DNA of 5,642 bases, from NCBI GenBank assembly GCA_009921385.1, contig RFXY01000074.1, positions 1 to 5,642 of the forward strand. The letters run 5' to 3'. The translations under genes and the position numbers were made by a program. This document shows positions 5,319-5,642 of this stretch, in pieces. Below the pieces are notes generated by a model. The model saw nothing but the letters and a program-made list of their open reading frames with translations, was not told the DNA's origin and ran no database searches. Position 1 is the first letter of the stretch. Each line of letters opens with the position of its first letter. This DNA is from Pseudomonadota bacterium (GTDB taxonomy: Bacteria; Pseudomonadota; Alphaproteobacteria; Rickettsiales; UBA1997).

Positions 5319-5642
5319 TTAAGTTTTTTTGATTTTATATTTTTGCAATAAATAGTTTTCAACTTGAATTCTTTCTCTTTCTGAAATTCTGCGGTTAAAC
5401 ACGATAATTTCGGATATTTTTCCTTTAAAAGCATTGACTAAGTTTCCGGTAGATAAACCTTCTGTGCCCAGGTATATTGGTGCAGAAGAGTTGCTTATTA
5501 TGGCGGTGCTAGTAGGAGAAGGGGATACTGCTTGATTGACAGAGTTGATGGTTAATTTTACAGAAGTTGCATCACGAGTAAAAGCTAAAACTTGTGGAGC
5601 GGTTATTGTAGAAGATAACGCTGTTGATAACCGATGATTATC
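5319..5642 (-). CDS. C-terminal fragment of a LamG/concanavalin A-like domain protein (cut by window edge)
   Basis: An open frame of 107 codons enters from base 5642 and ends at TAA 5321-5319; it has no ATG, so its start lies outside the window. It reads DNHRLSTALS... and ends YLLQKYKIKKT. The Ser/Thr-rich first half contains short alternating strands, including APIYLGTEG. The second half reads FKGKISEIIVFNRRISERERIQ and then VENYLLQKYKI. This matches the well-known end of LamG/concanavalin A-like jelly-roll domains (G-x-IxEIIxFNRxLxxxERxxIExYLxxKYxI), found in many secreted or surface bacterial proteins, some with prepilin-type N-termini. Function cannot be stated; adhesion or glycan binding is plausible. 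Codons look slightly less A/T-biased (more C in third positions) than its neighbours. The AraM-like gene follows 6 bases downstream, so they may share a transcript. Confidence 0.72.
   Translation of the reverse strand, partial: DNHRLSTALSSTITAPQVLAFTRDATSVKLTINSVNQAVSPSPTSTAIISNSSAPIYLGTEGLSTGNLVNAFKGKISEIIVFNRRISERERIQVENYLLQKYKIKKT

Overview
The window is AT-rich and fully coding apart from short gaps. It holds four complete genes of recognisable family, one complete but severely shortened gene, and two genes cut by the window edges. The closest fit is an AT-rich alphaproteobacterium, possibly of the host-associated Rickettsiales/Holosporales kind. This is inferred from three things: a DUF2066 protein paired with a PerM/AI-2E transporter divergent from purM, which I recall as a common alphaproteobacterial arrangement; an IleRS remnant of the eukaryote-like, DUF5915-containing type; and strong A/T and Asn/Lys bias. 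No marker gene fixes the taxonomy.

Layout. Bases 1-1650 (minus strand) carry a two-gene operon: a secreted DUF2066 protein followed, with a 4-base ATGA overlap, by the N-terminal third of an AI-2E family membrane protein that runs off the left edge. Bases 1651-1761 are a divergent, very AT-rich promoter region. Bases 1762-4094 (plus strand) hold a tight three-gene cluster: purM (purine synthesis), a 268-residue protein matching only the C-terminal end of isoleucyl-tRNA synthetase, and a stand-alone CinA C-terminal/PncC amidase. Bases 4110-5642 (minus strand, convergent) hold an AraM-like sn-glycerol-1-phosphate dehydrogenase with a TTG start. It lies 6 bases behind the C-terminal end of a protein resembling a LamG/concanavalin-type surface domain, which enters from the right edge.

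How the genes relate. The plus-strand cluster mixes unrelated housekeeping functions (purines, tRNA charging, NMN recycling), so co-transcription there looks like packing rather than a pathway. The most striking item is the middle gene. It begins almost exactly at the SVHLxxFP motif of the IleRS C-terminal region and lacks the catalytic and editing domains. It is open throughout, overlaps purM by 4 bases, and has the only strong Shine-Dalgarno sequence I see in the window. It could be half of a split IleRS, a repurposed tRNA-binding module, or a rearrangement remnant. The window cannot decide between these. No RNA genes, insertion sequences, CRISPR arrays or convincing intergenic terminators were seen.
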